A stretch of DNA of 64,000 nucleotides from TMP-24 sp041397305. Lineage in GTDB: Bacteria > Pseudomonadota > Alphaproteobacteria > Rhodobacterales > Rhodobacteraceae. Location of the stretch: contig JAWKWX010000002.1 in assembly GCA_041397305.1 (NCBI GenBank), positions 186,001 to 250,000 on the forward strand. The letters run 5' to 3'. The position numbers and the translations under genes are program-made. Positions 1-7,532 of the stretch are shown in pieces (within the stretch, counting starts at the first letter, position 1; every line of letters begins with the position of its first letter). The notes beneath the pieces were generated by a model. The model did not search any database, was not told the origin of the DNA, and saw nothing but the letters and a program-made list of their open reading frames with translations.

Positions 1-717
1 GGCAGGCGTATCGAAGCGAAGCGACGCGCCAAGACCTGCGATGACCGCTAAGGCGCCGCTGAGCGTCGCGACAACCGCCATCCGCTCCGGCGTCGTGGCG
101 AAGGCGCGTGCGGCGGCAGGCGGGATGATCAGCATGGCCGCGATCAGGAGCGCACCCACGATCTTGATCGACAGCGCGACGGTCAGGCCCAGCGCCAGCG
201 TCAGCGCCAGCCGCTCGCGGCCCGGATCGACGCCCGAGGCCTGGGCCAGTTCTTCGTTCACCGTCGCCGTCACCAGCCCATCCCAACGCCAGAGCAACAA
301 CGCCAGGACCGCCGCACTGCCCGTCCAGACCCAGACGACATCGCTCCAGCCAACCGTCAGGATATCGCCGAAGAGATAGGCCGACAGGTCCACCCGGACC
401 GAGGGCAGGAAGGACACCGCGACAAGGCCGAGTGCCAGCGCCGAATGGGCCATTACCCCCAGAAGCGTATCGGCCTGATGCCCGCGCCCGCTGAGGCTCG
501 CGACGGTCAGCGCGACGGCGAGTGCGACGGCGAGGATGCCGAGATAGAGCGGCAGGTGGAAAGCGAAGGAAAGCGCCACGCCGAGTATGGCCGCATGCGA
601 GGTCGCATCGCCGAAATAGGCCATCCGCCGCCAGACCACGAACGAGCCGAGCGGCCCGGTCGCCAGCGTGAGGCCAAGCCCCGCGAGGAGCGCGCGCAGG
701 AGGAATTCGTCAAGCAT
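1..717 (-). CDS. znuB: Zinc ABC transporter permease ZnuB (3' end beyond window)
   Basis: Membrane permease of a high-affinity zinc importer, working with the ATPase ZnuC and the periplasmic binder ZnuA. The frame starts at an ATG at 717-715 and stays open to base 1, so 239 codons are visible and the C-terminus is missing. It begins MLDEFLLRALLAGLGL and continues as a series of hydrophobic helices typical of the ABC-3 permease family, with the family segment GDATSHAAILGVAL near residue 36. The start codon lies inside the end of znuC (8-base overlap), so translation is probably coupled. Family membership is clear; zinc rather than manganese is inferred from the adjoining zur, znuC and znuA. 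Confidence 0.93.
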   Translation of the reverse strand, partial: MLDEFLLRALLAGLGLTLATGPLGSFVVWRRMAYFGDATSHAAILGVALSFAFHLPLYLGILAVALAVALTVASLSGRGHQADTLLGVMAHSALALGLVAVSFLPSVRVDLSAYLFGDILTVGWSDVVWVWTGSAAVLALLLWRWDGLVTATVNEELAQASGVDPGRERLALTLALGLTVALSIKIVGALLIAAMLIIPPAAARAFATTPERMAVVATLSGALAVIAGLGASLRFDTPA

Positions 718-1510
718 CGGCCTGCTCCGTCGCGGGGGCCTCGGGCCGATGGCCGTAGCCGTGCTCATGGTCGTGCGGATGATCGGAACCGTGATCGTGG
801 TGGTGATCGTGATCATGGTCATGGTGATGGCGGTAAAGCGCCAGGACCCCATCCTGATCGAACCCGAAAAGCGCCCGGTAGGCGGGCGCGACAGAGACTG
901 CCTCCGGTGCGCCTTCGCAGCAGACATGGCCGTTGAGGCAGATCACCCGGTCCGAGGCCCGCATCACCACATTGAGGTCATGGCTGACCAGAAGCACCGC
1001 CAATCCGGTCTCGCGCCGCAAATCCTCCAGCAGCCGGTAGAAGGCAGCGATACCCGGCTGGTCAAGGCCCTGGGTCGGCTCGTCCAGGATGAGGATGTCC
1101 GGCTCCGCCAGAAGCGCGCGCGCCAGGAGGACCCTCTGGAACTGCCCGCCCGAGAGCGCCAGAAGCTGGCGCGCACCGAGGCCCGCGGCACCGGTGCGGG
1201 CTAGCGCCTCCTCCGCCTCGACGTCGCTGACCCGGCGCGGCAACGACAGGAAGCGGCGAACGGTCAGTGGCAGGCCCGCCTCGACCTTCAGCCTCTGCGG
1301 CACATAGCCGATCCTCAGCCCCGCCGCCCGCTCGACCAGACCGGAGGAGGCGGGGGCGAGCCCGATCAGGGCCCGGATCAATGTCGACTTTCCCGACCCG
1401 TTCGGTCCGACGATCGTCACGATCTCGCCCTTCGAGACCGTGAGCGTGACGTCGCTCAACACCGGCAGTTCGCCGTGGCGGACAGAAAGGCCCCGCGCCG
1501 CGATCAGCAT
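710..1510 (-). CDS. znuC: Zinc ABC transporter ATP-binding protein ZnuC
   Basis: ATPase that powers zinc import. All ABC motifs are visible: Walker A GPNGSGKST near residue 36, signature LSGGQFQRV near 119, Walker B ILILDEPTQGLD near 136, and an H-loop in LLVSHDL near 173. The 266-residue protein carries an unusual C-terminal tail of about 40 residues packed with His and Asp (HHHDHDHDH-type runs, residues about 227-255), which could bind zinc. Such His-rich stretches are more often found in the binding protein. It starts one base after the zur stop codon and overlaps znuB, so the three genes form one operon. Confidence 0.95.
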   Translation of the reverse strand: MLIAARGLSVRHGELPVLSDVTLTVSKGEIVTIVGPNGSGKSTLIRALIGLAPASSGLVERAAGLRIGYVPQRLKVEAGLPLTVRRFLSLPRRVSDVEAEEALARTGAAGLGARQLLALSGGQFQRVLLARALLAEPDILILDEPTQGLDQPGIAAFYRLLEDLRRETGLAVLLVSHDLNVVMRASDRVICLNGHVCCEGAPEAVSVAPAYRALFGFDQDGVLALYRHHHDHDHDHHHDHGSDHPHDHEHGYGHRPEAPATEQADA

Positions 1511-1511
1511 C

Positions 1512-2039
1512 TCAACCCTCCCCCCGCGCCCGGCAGGCCGAACAGAGGCCCAGTGCCTCCACCACCGTCCCCTCGACCGCGAATCCGGCTGCCGTTGCCG
1601 CGCCTGCGACGGCAGCCGCCACCGGCTCGGCGGGTGTCTCGGCGACGGACCGGCACGCCCGGCAGATCATCACCATCGGCGTATGGTCGTCGCCCGGGTG
1701 CATGCAGGCCATGAAGGCATTCAGCCGCGCGATCCGGTGGGCCATGCCATTCTCGACGAGGAAATCGAGCGCGCGGTAGGCGACCGGAGGCTTGTTGCCG
1801 AACCCCTCACCCGCCAGGCGCTCCAGCACCTCATAGGCCCCGAGCGCCCGGTGCTCCTCAAGCAATATCTCCAGCGCCCGCCGCCGGACAGGCGTCAGCT
1901 TCAGCCCGCGTTCCGTCGCAAGCTCGTCGGCGCGCGCGATCAGCCCGCCACAACAATGGCGGTGATCGTGCCGACGGAACGCCAACCCTGCATCGGCCGC
2001 GGGTTGGGCTGTCTCTTCGACCCTTGTAGATCCATTCAT
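1512..2039 (-). CDS. zur: Fur-family zinc uptake regulator Zur
   Basis: Zinc-responsive repressor of the Fur superfamily, 175 residues. The winged-helix region (LKLTPVRRRALEILLEE, then AYEVLERL and KPPVAYRALDFLVENG) is followed by the metal-binding dimerisation half. That half has a CRAC pair and a C-terminal CSAC pair, the usual structural-zinc cysteine sets. The N-terminus also carries a HDHRHCC cluster. It is the first gene of zur-znuC-znuB and diverges from znuA. Its ATG at 2039-2037 touches the first Zur box, leaving no room for a normal leader, so the message may be leaderless or start inside the box. An alternative start codon further in cannot be excluded. Confidence 0.93.
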   Translation of the reverse strand: MNGSTRVEETAQPAADAGLAFRRHDHRHCCGGLIARADELATERGLKLTPVRRRALEILLEEHRALGAYEVLERLAGEGFGNKPPVAYRALDFLVENGMAHRIARLNAFMACMHPGDDHTPMVMICRACRSVAETPAEPVAAAVAGAATAAGFAVEGTVVEALGLCSACRARGEG

Positions 2040-2053
2040 GTTATACTATCACA
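2039..2053. promoter_or_regulatory. Zur box 1
   Basis: A 15-base dyad TGTTATACTATCACA with arms TGTTAT/ATCACA (5 of 6 paired) and a 3-base centre. It lies at the zur start codon. Placement in the zur/znuA divergent gap and the similar second copy support a Zur operator; binding is inferred. Confidence 0.75.
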
Positions 2054-2064
2054 TCTAACTTGAC

Positions 2065-2079
2065 TGTTACTTTATAACA
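2065..2079. promoter_or_regulatory. Zur box 2
   Basis: A second 15-base dyad TGTTACTTTATAACA (arms TGTTAC/ATAACA, 5 of 6 paired), centred 26 bases from box 1 and 37 bases before the znuA start. The two boxes share the pattern TGTTAY-N3-ATMACA. The pair probably lets Zur repress both divergent transcripts when zinc is plentiful. Confidence 0.78.
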
Positions 2080-2115
2080 TACGATATCGCCCTGCCGACC
2101 ACAACAGGACAGATC

Positions 2116-3060
2116 ATGCGCCTTGCTACCGCCCGCCCTTCCATCGCCCGCATTGCCATGGCCGCCATCGCCCTTTCCGCCGCCTCTCCCCTTCTCGCCG
2201 ATGCGCCTTCGGTGGTGACCGACATCGCGCCGGTCCAGTCGCTGGTGGCGCAGGTGATGGGTGAAACCGGCACGCCGGTGCTTCTTGTCGCTCAGGGCGC
2301 CGACCCGCATGACTATCAACTCCGCCCGTCCGAGGCGCGCGCCCTCGCCACGGCCGACGTCATCTTCTGGATCGGGCCGGAAATGACCCCTTGGCTGGAA
2401 CGGGCGCTTGCCACGGCCCGCGCCGACGCGCCGCTTGCGCTGTTGACCACGCCGGGCACCCGATTGCGCGGCTTTCCGGGCAAAGGCGCTGCCGGGGAAG
2501 ATCATCCGAATGACGGTCATGACCACGACCATGCTGGCACCGACCCGCACGCCTGGCTCGATCCGGCGAACGCCCGCGCCTGGATCGCGGCGATCCGCGA
2601 CCGGCTGAGCGCGGCGGACCCGTCCCATGCCGTCGACTATGAAAGGAACGCGGCCGATGCGATGGCGCGGCTGATCACGCTGGAAGACGAGATCGGGGCG
2701 ACGCTTCGGGCCGCGCGCGGCAAGCCTCTGATCATGGGCCATGATGCCTATGGCTATCTTGCCGACGCCTTCGACCTGACCGTCGCGGCAAGCCTCGCAG
2801 AAGGCGATGCCGCGAGCCCCGGCGCGCAGCATGTCAGCGAGGTGACCAAGATCGCGCGCGCAGCCCCGAACGGCTGCATCTTCCCCGAAGCCGGTCACGA
2901 CCCCGCCCCGGCCGGGCAGATCGCCACCGATACCGGCATGAGGCTCGGTGCGGCGCTTGATCCAGAAGGGCTCCTGCTGGCGCCCGGCGCCGGGCTTTAC
3001 GACCAGCTCATGCGCGCGCTGGCTTCCACCATCGTGGGCTGTCTCGCCTCTGGCGGGTGA
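2116..3060 (+). CDS. znuA: Zinc ABC transporter substrate-binding protein ZnuA
   Basis: Periplasmic zinc receptor of the cluster A-I (ZnuA/TroA) family, 314 residues. A signal peptide is visible (basic start, hydrophobic stretch, SPLLADAP cleavage region near residue 28). Probable metal ligands are the His in GADPHDYQLRPSEAR, the His in TDPHAWLDP, the His in IMGHDAYGYLA and a late acidic residue. A short His/Asp loop (DGHDHDH, near residue 137) precedes the second ligand, as usual in ZnuA. It is transcribed alone, away from zur-znuC-znuB, with both Zur boxes upstream. Confidence 0.95.
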   Translation: MRLATARPSIARIAMAAIALSAASPLLADAPSVVTDIAPVQSLVAQVMGETGTPVLLVAQGADPHDYQLRPSEARALATADVIFWIGPEMTPWLERALATARADAPLALLTTPGTRLRGFPGKGAAGEDHPNDGHDHDHAGTDPHAWLDPANARAWIAAIRDRLSAADPSHAVDYERNAADAMARLITLEDEIGATLRAARGKPLIMGHDAYGYLADAFDLTVAASLAEGDAASPGAQHVSEVTKIARAAPNGCIFPEAGHDPAPAGQIATDTGMRLGAALDPEGLLLAPGAGLYDQLMRALASTIVGCLASGG

Positions 3061-3120
3061 GGCGTCAGCGCTATATCTTCCCCGACAAAGGCGCCGCAAA
3101 GGCCACCATTGGGGAGACAT

Positions 3121-3984
3121 ATGAGCGAAATCTTTGACGACCGCCCCTGCGCGCTGGGCGAGGGACCCCTGTGGCATCCCGGCCGCGGCCAGCTTTTCTG
3201 GTTCGACATTACCGGGCGGCGGCTTCTATCGCGCGACGGGACAGGTCCGCTCGAATGGAGCCTGCCGGACATGTGCTCTGCCGCGGGCTGGATCGACGAT
3301 GACCGGCTTTTGATGGCATCGGAGACCGGGCTTTGGGTCTTCGACATCGAAAGCGGCGCCCGCGACCGCGTAACGGCGCTTGAGGCCGACAATCACGTGA
3401 CCCGTTCGAACGACGGCCGCGCCGATCCCTGGGGCGGCTTCTGGATCGGCACGATGGGCAAGGGGGAAGAGCCCGAGGCCGGGTCGATCTGGCGCTATTA
3501 CCGCGGTGAGTTGCGGCTGCTCTTCCCGAAGATCACCATATCGAACGCGATCGCCTTCACCCCGGACCGGCGGTTCGCCACCTTTGCCGACACCGCCCGA
3601 GGCCTGGTCTGGCGCACGGCGCTCGACCCGCTCCATGGCTGGCCGAGAGGAGAGCCGGAACCCTTCCTGCGCGCAAGACAAGGCGGCATGACCAATCCCG
3701 ACGGCGCGGTCTTCGATGCCGACGGCATCTTCTGGCTGGCGGAATGGGGCGCGGCACGTGTCGCAGCCTATGCGCAGGACGGCAGCTTCCTGCGCGCCGT
3801 CCCGGTCGGCGGGCGACATTCTTCCTGTCCCGCATTCGGCGGCAAGGGTTTGCGGACCCTCTTCACCACCACTGCCCGACAGGATCTCTCATCCGAAATC
3901 CTTGCCGCCGAGCCCTTGAACGGTGCGACCTTCCGCTGCGACGATGTCGCCCAGGGCATGGCGGAGCCGTGCGTCATCCTCTGA
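3121..3984 (+). CDS. SMP-30/gluconolactonase family protein
   Basis: Probable sugar-lactone hydrolase of the six-bladed beta-propeller SMP-30 (regucalcin/gluconolactonase) family, 287 residues. The expected metal-ligand segments are present: LGEGPLWHP near residue 14 (Glu), SNDGRADPWGGFWIG near 100, SNAIAFTPD near 142 (Asn) and NPDGAVFDADGIFW near 193 (Asp). The ATG at 3121 is chosen because GGGGAGA stands just before it; a TTG four codons upstream is less likely. The true substrate cannot be read from sequence; in proteobacteria such enzymes often act in arabinose, xylose or galactose oxidation, but no sugar genes adjoin it here. Confidence 0.85.
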   Translation: MSEIFDDRPCALGEGPLWHPGRGQLFWFDITGRRLLSRDGTGPLEWSLPDMCSAAGWIDDDRLLMASETGLWVFDIESGARDRVTALEADNHVTRSNDGRADPWGGFWIGTMGKGEEPEAGSIWRYYRGELRLLFPKITISNAIAFTPDRRFATFADTARGLVWRTALDPLHGWPRGEPEPFLRARQGGMTNPDGAVFDADGIFWLAEWGAARVAAYAQDGSFLRAVPVGGRHSSCPAFGGKGLRTLFTTTARQDLSSEILAAEPLNGATFRCDDVAQGMAEPCVIL

Positions 3985-4062
3985 TCGCGCCGCACGAGTA
4001 GCCAGAACGAAACAGGCCCGATCTGCCGGGGGGGCCCGCCCGGCGCCGAGAGACGGCTTGAC

Positions 4063-4086
4063 CTCGTGCGCCCCGGGGCGCACGAG
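4063..4086. repeat. Perfect 24-bp palindrome
   Basis: The 24 bases read identically on both strands (CTCGTGCGCCCC followed by its complement, no loop). It lies 79 bases after the lactonase stop and 57 bases before the regulator ATG. It could be an operator for the regulator, or fold into a hairpin that ends the lactonase transcript, although no T-run follows. Confidence 0.7.
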
Positions 4087-4142
4087 ATCGCAATTTGAAA
4101 CTAGCCGTTGCGCCCGGACGCGCGATTGGTGATCCTGCCGCC

Positions 4143-4649
4143 ATGCCAGAGACCGACCGGGCGCTCGCCCTCCTCTTCGCCGACATCGCCGATGCCTTCG
4201 GCCTCTCCCGCCCGGCGGGGCAATGTTTCGCCGCGATCTGGCGGGCGGCACAGCCGCCCTGCGCCGATGATCTGGTGGCAGGCCTCGGTCTTGCGCGCTC
4301 CAACGTCTCGACCGCGCTGAAGGACCTGCGTGGCGCGGGCCTTGTCAGCGTCGCCCGCACGCCCGGCGACCGGAAGGAATATTTCACTGCCCCCGTCGAC
4401 CCGTGGGAACTCTTGCGCCTTCTGGCCGCCCACCGGCAGCGCAGCCTGATCCTGCCGCTCCTCGACCGTCTGATGCAGGCCGAGGCGGTCACGCCCGACA
4501 GTCGCCTCGCGGCGCTGCATGACACGCTCTCGACCGCCTCGGCGGCGATGGCGGGCCTCGCGGGGCTCGACGCGGTCGGTTTCGCAAAACGGATTGGTGC
4601 GCTCGCCGACCCCTCCGAAAAGCCGAAGAAGAAAAAGAAGAAGCGCTGA
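4143..4649 (+). CDS. GbsR/MarR-like winged-helix transcriptional regulator
   Basis: Small DNA-binding regulator of 168 residues, starting MPETDRALALLFADIADAFG. The helix-turn-helix lies around residues 35-75 (ADDLVAGLGLARSNVSTALKDL, then GLVSVARTPGDRKEYF for the wing), the pattern of the GbsR branch of MarR-like proteins. The C-terminus is an unusual lysine run (PKKKKKKR), which might add nonspecific DNA affinity. The ATG at 4143 is preferred over an upstream TTG at 4095, but neither has a strong ribosome site. Its 3' end converges on the histidine kinase gene. The ligand and targets are unknown. Confidence 0.72.
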   Translation: MPETDRALALLFADIADAFGLSRPAGQCFAAIWRAAQPPCADDLVAGLGLARSNVSTALKDLRGAGLVSVARTPGDRKEYFTAPVDPWELLRLLAAHRQRSLILPLLDRLMQAEAVTPDSRLAALHDTLSTASAAMAGLAGLDAVGFAKRIGALADPSEKPKKKKKKR

Positions 4650-4692
4650 ACAGCACCGCCGTTCGCCGACCGCAAGCCAGCCCGCAGCAAGC

Positions 4693-6090
4693 CTATTGCG
4701 GATCGGAAAAGCTCAGCTCGCGCGGCAGATGGGCCATGAATTCCGTGCCGTTCTCGTCGGACTTCACCAGATCGAGCCACCCGCCATGGCCCTTGATCAG
4801 TTCGGCCGCGATGGCAAGGCCGAGGCCGGTGCCGCCCTTGCGATTGCCTGCATGGAACGGCTCGAAGAGATGCTCGCGGGTCTTCTGCGGCAGGCCGGGA
4901 CCGGTATCGCCCACGCGGATCCACCAGCCGCCCTCCTCCTCGCCCGCGCCGATCTCGATGGTGCCGGGCCGACCGGTCGCCTCAATCGCCTGGCGCGCAT
5001 TGCGGGTGAGGTTCGACAGCACCCGGTAAAGCTGCTCGCGGTCGGCGCGCAGGGTCATCGCCGGCGCGATATCGGTGACGTAATCGACAAGCCCGTCGCC
5101 CGCGATCCGCTCGCCCTCGACGATCTCCTCGACGAGACCCGACAGCATGAAACGCGTCAGCGTCGGCGGCGGTTCCTCGGCCTTGCCGAAGGTCAGGGTC
5201 GCTTCGCACAGCGACACCGCCCGACCGATCGCCGTGATCAGCTTCGGCGCGGCGCGGGCAACCGTCGGATCCTTGCTCATCTCGATCCGGTCGCTCATCA
5301 GCTGGGCGGTGGTCAGGATGTTGCGCAGGTCGTGGCTGATCCGCGCCACCGCCCCGCCAAGCTGCGCCAGCCGCTCCTTCTGGCGCAAGGCCGAGGTGAG
5401 CTGCTTCTGCAGGCCCTGCAAAGCCTCCTCCGCCTCGCGCAGCTCGACCACCGTCGATTGCGGTTCGATGAAGCGTCGCGCATCCTCGGGCGCTTCGGCA
5501 TAGGCCGACATATTGCCGACCACCCGCCGGATCGGCGCCACCAGCATCCGCCCGACGGCCAGGAACAGAAGGCCCGCGGTCAGGATCGAGATCACCGCCG
5601 ACAGGCCGAGAATTCGCACCCCGTAATCGATCATCGCCGCGCGCATGGGGTCGGTGTCCATCGTCACCTCGATCAGCATCCCGGCCTGTTTCACCGGATC
5701 GCCGATCACCCGCATCACCCGGTTTTCCGACAGAAGCAGGCAGTGGATCGCATCGCGGATCAGCTCCCAGGCCGAGGGATCGCGCATGTCATAGGTCGCC
5801 TCGATCGGCTGGCGGATCGGTGAGGAGAGGACAAGCTGGCGCGCCTCGTCGCGCCTCAGGACGACGTTATAGACCTCGGCATTGGCCAGTAGCTCCTTCT
5901 CGACCTTCTCGTCGATCATGTCGCCCGCCGCCAGAAGCGACAGAGAGGCGATCTGGGCACGCTCCAGACGCGAACGGATGTAATCCTCGCGGAACCGCGC
6001 GACGGAGGGCACGAAGATCAGGATCTCCGCCAGCATGACGAAGAGCGCGGTCAGGATCAGGAAGCGCCCGGACAGGGTCTTGAAAAACAT
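4693..6090 (-). CDS. Membrane sensor histidine kinase (orphan)
   Basis: Two-component sensor kinase of 465 residues. A first membrane helix (about 8-30), a periplasmic sensor region of about 130 residues and a second helix (about 160-182) precede a HAMP-like linker and a coiled segment. The kinase core follows: phospho-acceptor His253 in ISHDLRN, N-box NLTRNARQAI near 365, DTGPGLP near 395, and GGTGLGLAIAAEL near 420. The ATG at 6090 is preferred because GCGGAG lies at good spacing; a TTG one codon earlier is possible. No response regulator is adjacent, so its partner is elsewhere and its signal is unknown. Confidence 0.9.
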   Translation of the reverse strand: MFFKTLSGRFLILTALFVMLAEILIFVPSVARFREDYIRSRLERAQIASLSLLAAGDMIDEKVEKELLANAEVYNVVLRRDEARQLVLSSPIRQPIEATYDMRDPSAWELIRDAIHCLLLSENRVMRVIGDPVKQAGMLIEVTMDTDPMRAAMIDYGVRILGLSAVISILTAGLLFLAVGRMLVAPIRRVVGNMSAYAEAPEDARRFIEPQSTVVELREAEEALQGLQKQLTSALRQKERLAQLGGAVARISHDLRNILTTAQLMSDRIEMSKDPTVARAAPKLITAIGRAVSLCEATLTFGKAEEPPPTLTRFMLSGLVEEIVEGERIAGDGLVDYVTDIAPAMTLRADREQLYRVLSNLTRNARQAIEATGRPGTIEIGAGEEEGGWWIRVGDTGPGLPQKTREHLFEPFHAGNRKGGTGLGLAIAAELIKGHGGWLDLVKSDENGTEFMAHLPRELSFSDPQ

Positions 6091-6483
6091 CAAAGGCTCC
6101 GCGCCGGGCCGCCCCGGCTGGCGCTAGGATAGGGTAAGGGGCCGAACCCGCAAGGGGTCGGGCCTGAAATCAGAGGTCGAGCGCACCCTGGCGCGTGCCG
6201 TCCTCCTCGCGCGCGGCGGGCGCAAGAGGACCACGGCAGGGCGTTGTCGATAGGAGGACTGATCTAAAGGTCCAATCAATGTGGGACAGCAAAGGGCTGA
6301 AAAGTGATGCTGCGTTCGCGCACGGTGGCCTTTGCGCTCGAGATCGACCAACCAGTCATCAAGTGTCAGCTTACTGTACTCGTTTCAGGTCAAGATGGAA
6401 AAGTTGTGCATCTGCGCCGGGTCGGACATAGTGCAGAATATGGGCGGACATCTCCCGCCGGTCCGTGCATCAAAGAGGCTTCC
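6091..6483. other. Intergenic gap, left edge of accessory island
   Basis: About 390 bases with no convincing gene. The first part is GC-rich and should hold the kinase promoter. From about 6255 the sequence becomes AT-richer than the flanking core genes, marking the left edge of the restriction-related island. An upstream in-frame extension of the next gene reaches 6304, but its residues look unrelated to a zinc-ribbon protein. Confidence 0.5.
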
Positions 6484-6771
6484 TTGGCGTGGTTCAACAA
6501 TCAGTATGTTTGCCCGGAGTGCAAGGCGTTCTGGGACAGCGACTGGTCTTGTGGTTGCGACGACGAATGTCCCGAATGTGAGGAACGCAATATATCTCCT
6601 GTGTATAGCGTGGACCTAACAGTTGTAGTGGAACCGGACAGCGATGGTTCTTGGACGATTTGGCATTCGCCACCGCAAGCCGAAGAGTATCCTCTCTATG
6701 AGGTCGTGGGCAGAATGGATCCAAAGAATTCCGGCTCTCTCAAGTTCATGACAAACGCGAAGGCCAAATGA
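6484..6771 (+). CDS. Small Cys-rich zinc-ribbon protein, coupled to the DpnI-like gene
   Basis: Hypothetical protein of 95 residues if read from the TTG at 6484, which has AGAGG a few bases upstream; in-frame codons extend back to 6304. From residue 8 it reads YVCPECKAFWDSDWSCGCDD and then ECPECEE, giving six cysteines in CxxC/CxC/CxxC spacing that should bind zinc, followed by an acidic beta-rich half. Similar short proteins of unknown function occur in other bacteria. Its TGA overlaps the ATG of the DpnI-like endonuclease (ATGA at 6768-6771), so the two are probably translated together. A role in the restriction system is inferred from that coupling only. The start codon is uncertain. Confidence 0.62.
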   Translation: MAWFNNQYVCPECKAFWDSDWSCGCDDECPECEERNISPVYSVDLTVVVEPDSDGSWTIWHSPPQAEEYPLYEVVGRMDPKNSGSLKFMTNAKAK

Positions 6772-7532
6772 AGATAGGCTTCAGCGAACCGGCAGCACGC
6801 TTCGTGAGCGCAAGTCAGACTGCCAGGGTCGATACAGAGGATTGGGCTCGGTCGAACATGTTCTGCCCGAATTGCGGGTGCTCCTCGCTGTTGCGTTATC
6901 CTGCCAACAAGCCTGTAGCCGACTTCTACTGTGCTGAATGCGGTGACCAATATGAACTGAAAAGCCAAAGCACGGCTTTCAGCCGAAAAGTAGCAGATGG
7001 TGCATATCATACAAAGATTGAACGTCTCACCTCGGATACATCGCCCAACCTGATCCTGATGCAATACAACCGTGAGCAGCGCCGCGTCGAGAACCTGACG
7101 GTCGTTCCGCGCTATTTCTTCGTGCAAGGGGCCATAGAACGACGCCCACCTCTCCGACCAACAGCAAGGCGCGCGGGCTGGGTAGGTTCGAACATTCTAC
7201 TGGATCGTATTCCTGTGTCAGGTCAGATTTCGGTCATCCGAAGCGGTCTAGTTCGGGATAGGAGGGAAGTCTTAGCGGAGTGGAACCGCCTGCGCTTCAT
7301 CGAAGAGCGTCGGGGAGAAGCGCGCGGTTGGCTCTTGGAAGTTATGCGCTGCGTTCAGAAAATTGGCCAACCGGATTTCACGCTTGCCGATGTTTACGAT
7401 TTCGAGCGCGAGCTTTCTGCGCTCTTTCCACACAACAAGAACGTTCGCCCGAAAATCCGGCAGCAATTGCAGGTTCTCCGCGACGCCGGCTACCTGAACT
7501 TCCTTGGCAATGGTCACTACACATTTCGCTGA
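6768..7532 (+). CDS. DpnI-type methyl-directed (Dam-replacing family) restriction endonuclease
   Basis: Probable type IIM endonuclease that cuts DNA only when adenine in GATC is methylated. The 254 residues match DpnI in length and layout. SQTARVDTEDW (16-26) leads into a zinc-binding CPNC (33-36)/CAEC (55-58) pair interleaved with a PD-(D/E)xK site, Asp52 in PVADFYC, then Glu63 and Lys65 in YELKS. The RRPPLRPTARRAGWVG block (125-140) follows, and a C-terminal winged helix from about 185 carries KIRQQLQVLRDAGYL. All catalytic residues are present, so it should be active. No methylase accompanies it, as expected for this class. The gene is AT-richer than its neighbours, suggesting horizontal gain. 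Confidence 0.93.
   Translation: MKIGFSEPAARFVSASQTARVDTEDWARSNMFCPNCGCSSLLRYPANKPVADFYCAECGDQYELKSQSTAFSRKVADGAYHTKIERLTSDTSPNLILMQYNREQRRVENLTVVPRYFFVQGAIERRPPLRPTARRAGWVGSNILLDRIPVSGQISVIRSGLVRDRREVLAEWNRLRFIEERRGEARGWLLEVMRCVQKIGQPDFTLADVYDFERELSALFPHNKNVRPKIRQQLQVLRDAGYLNFLGNGHYTFR

Noticed and set aside
6304..6483. Upstream extension of the zinc-ribbon gene to 6304
   Set aside because: Residues lack any resemblance to the downstream Cys-rich fold, and a TTG with a ribosome site exists at 6484; the start remains uncertain.
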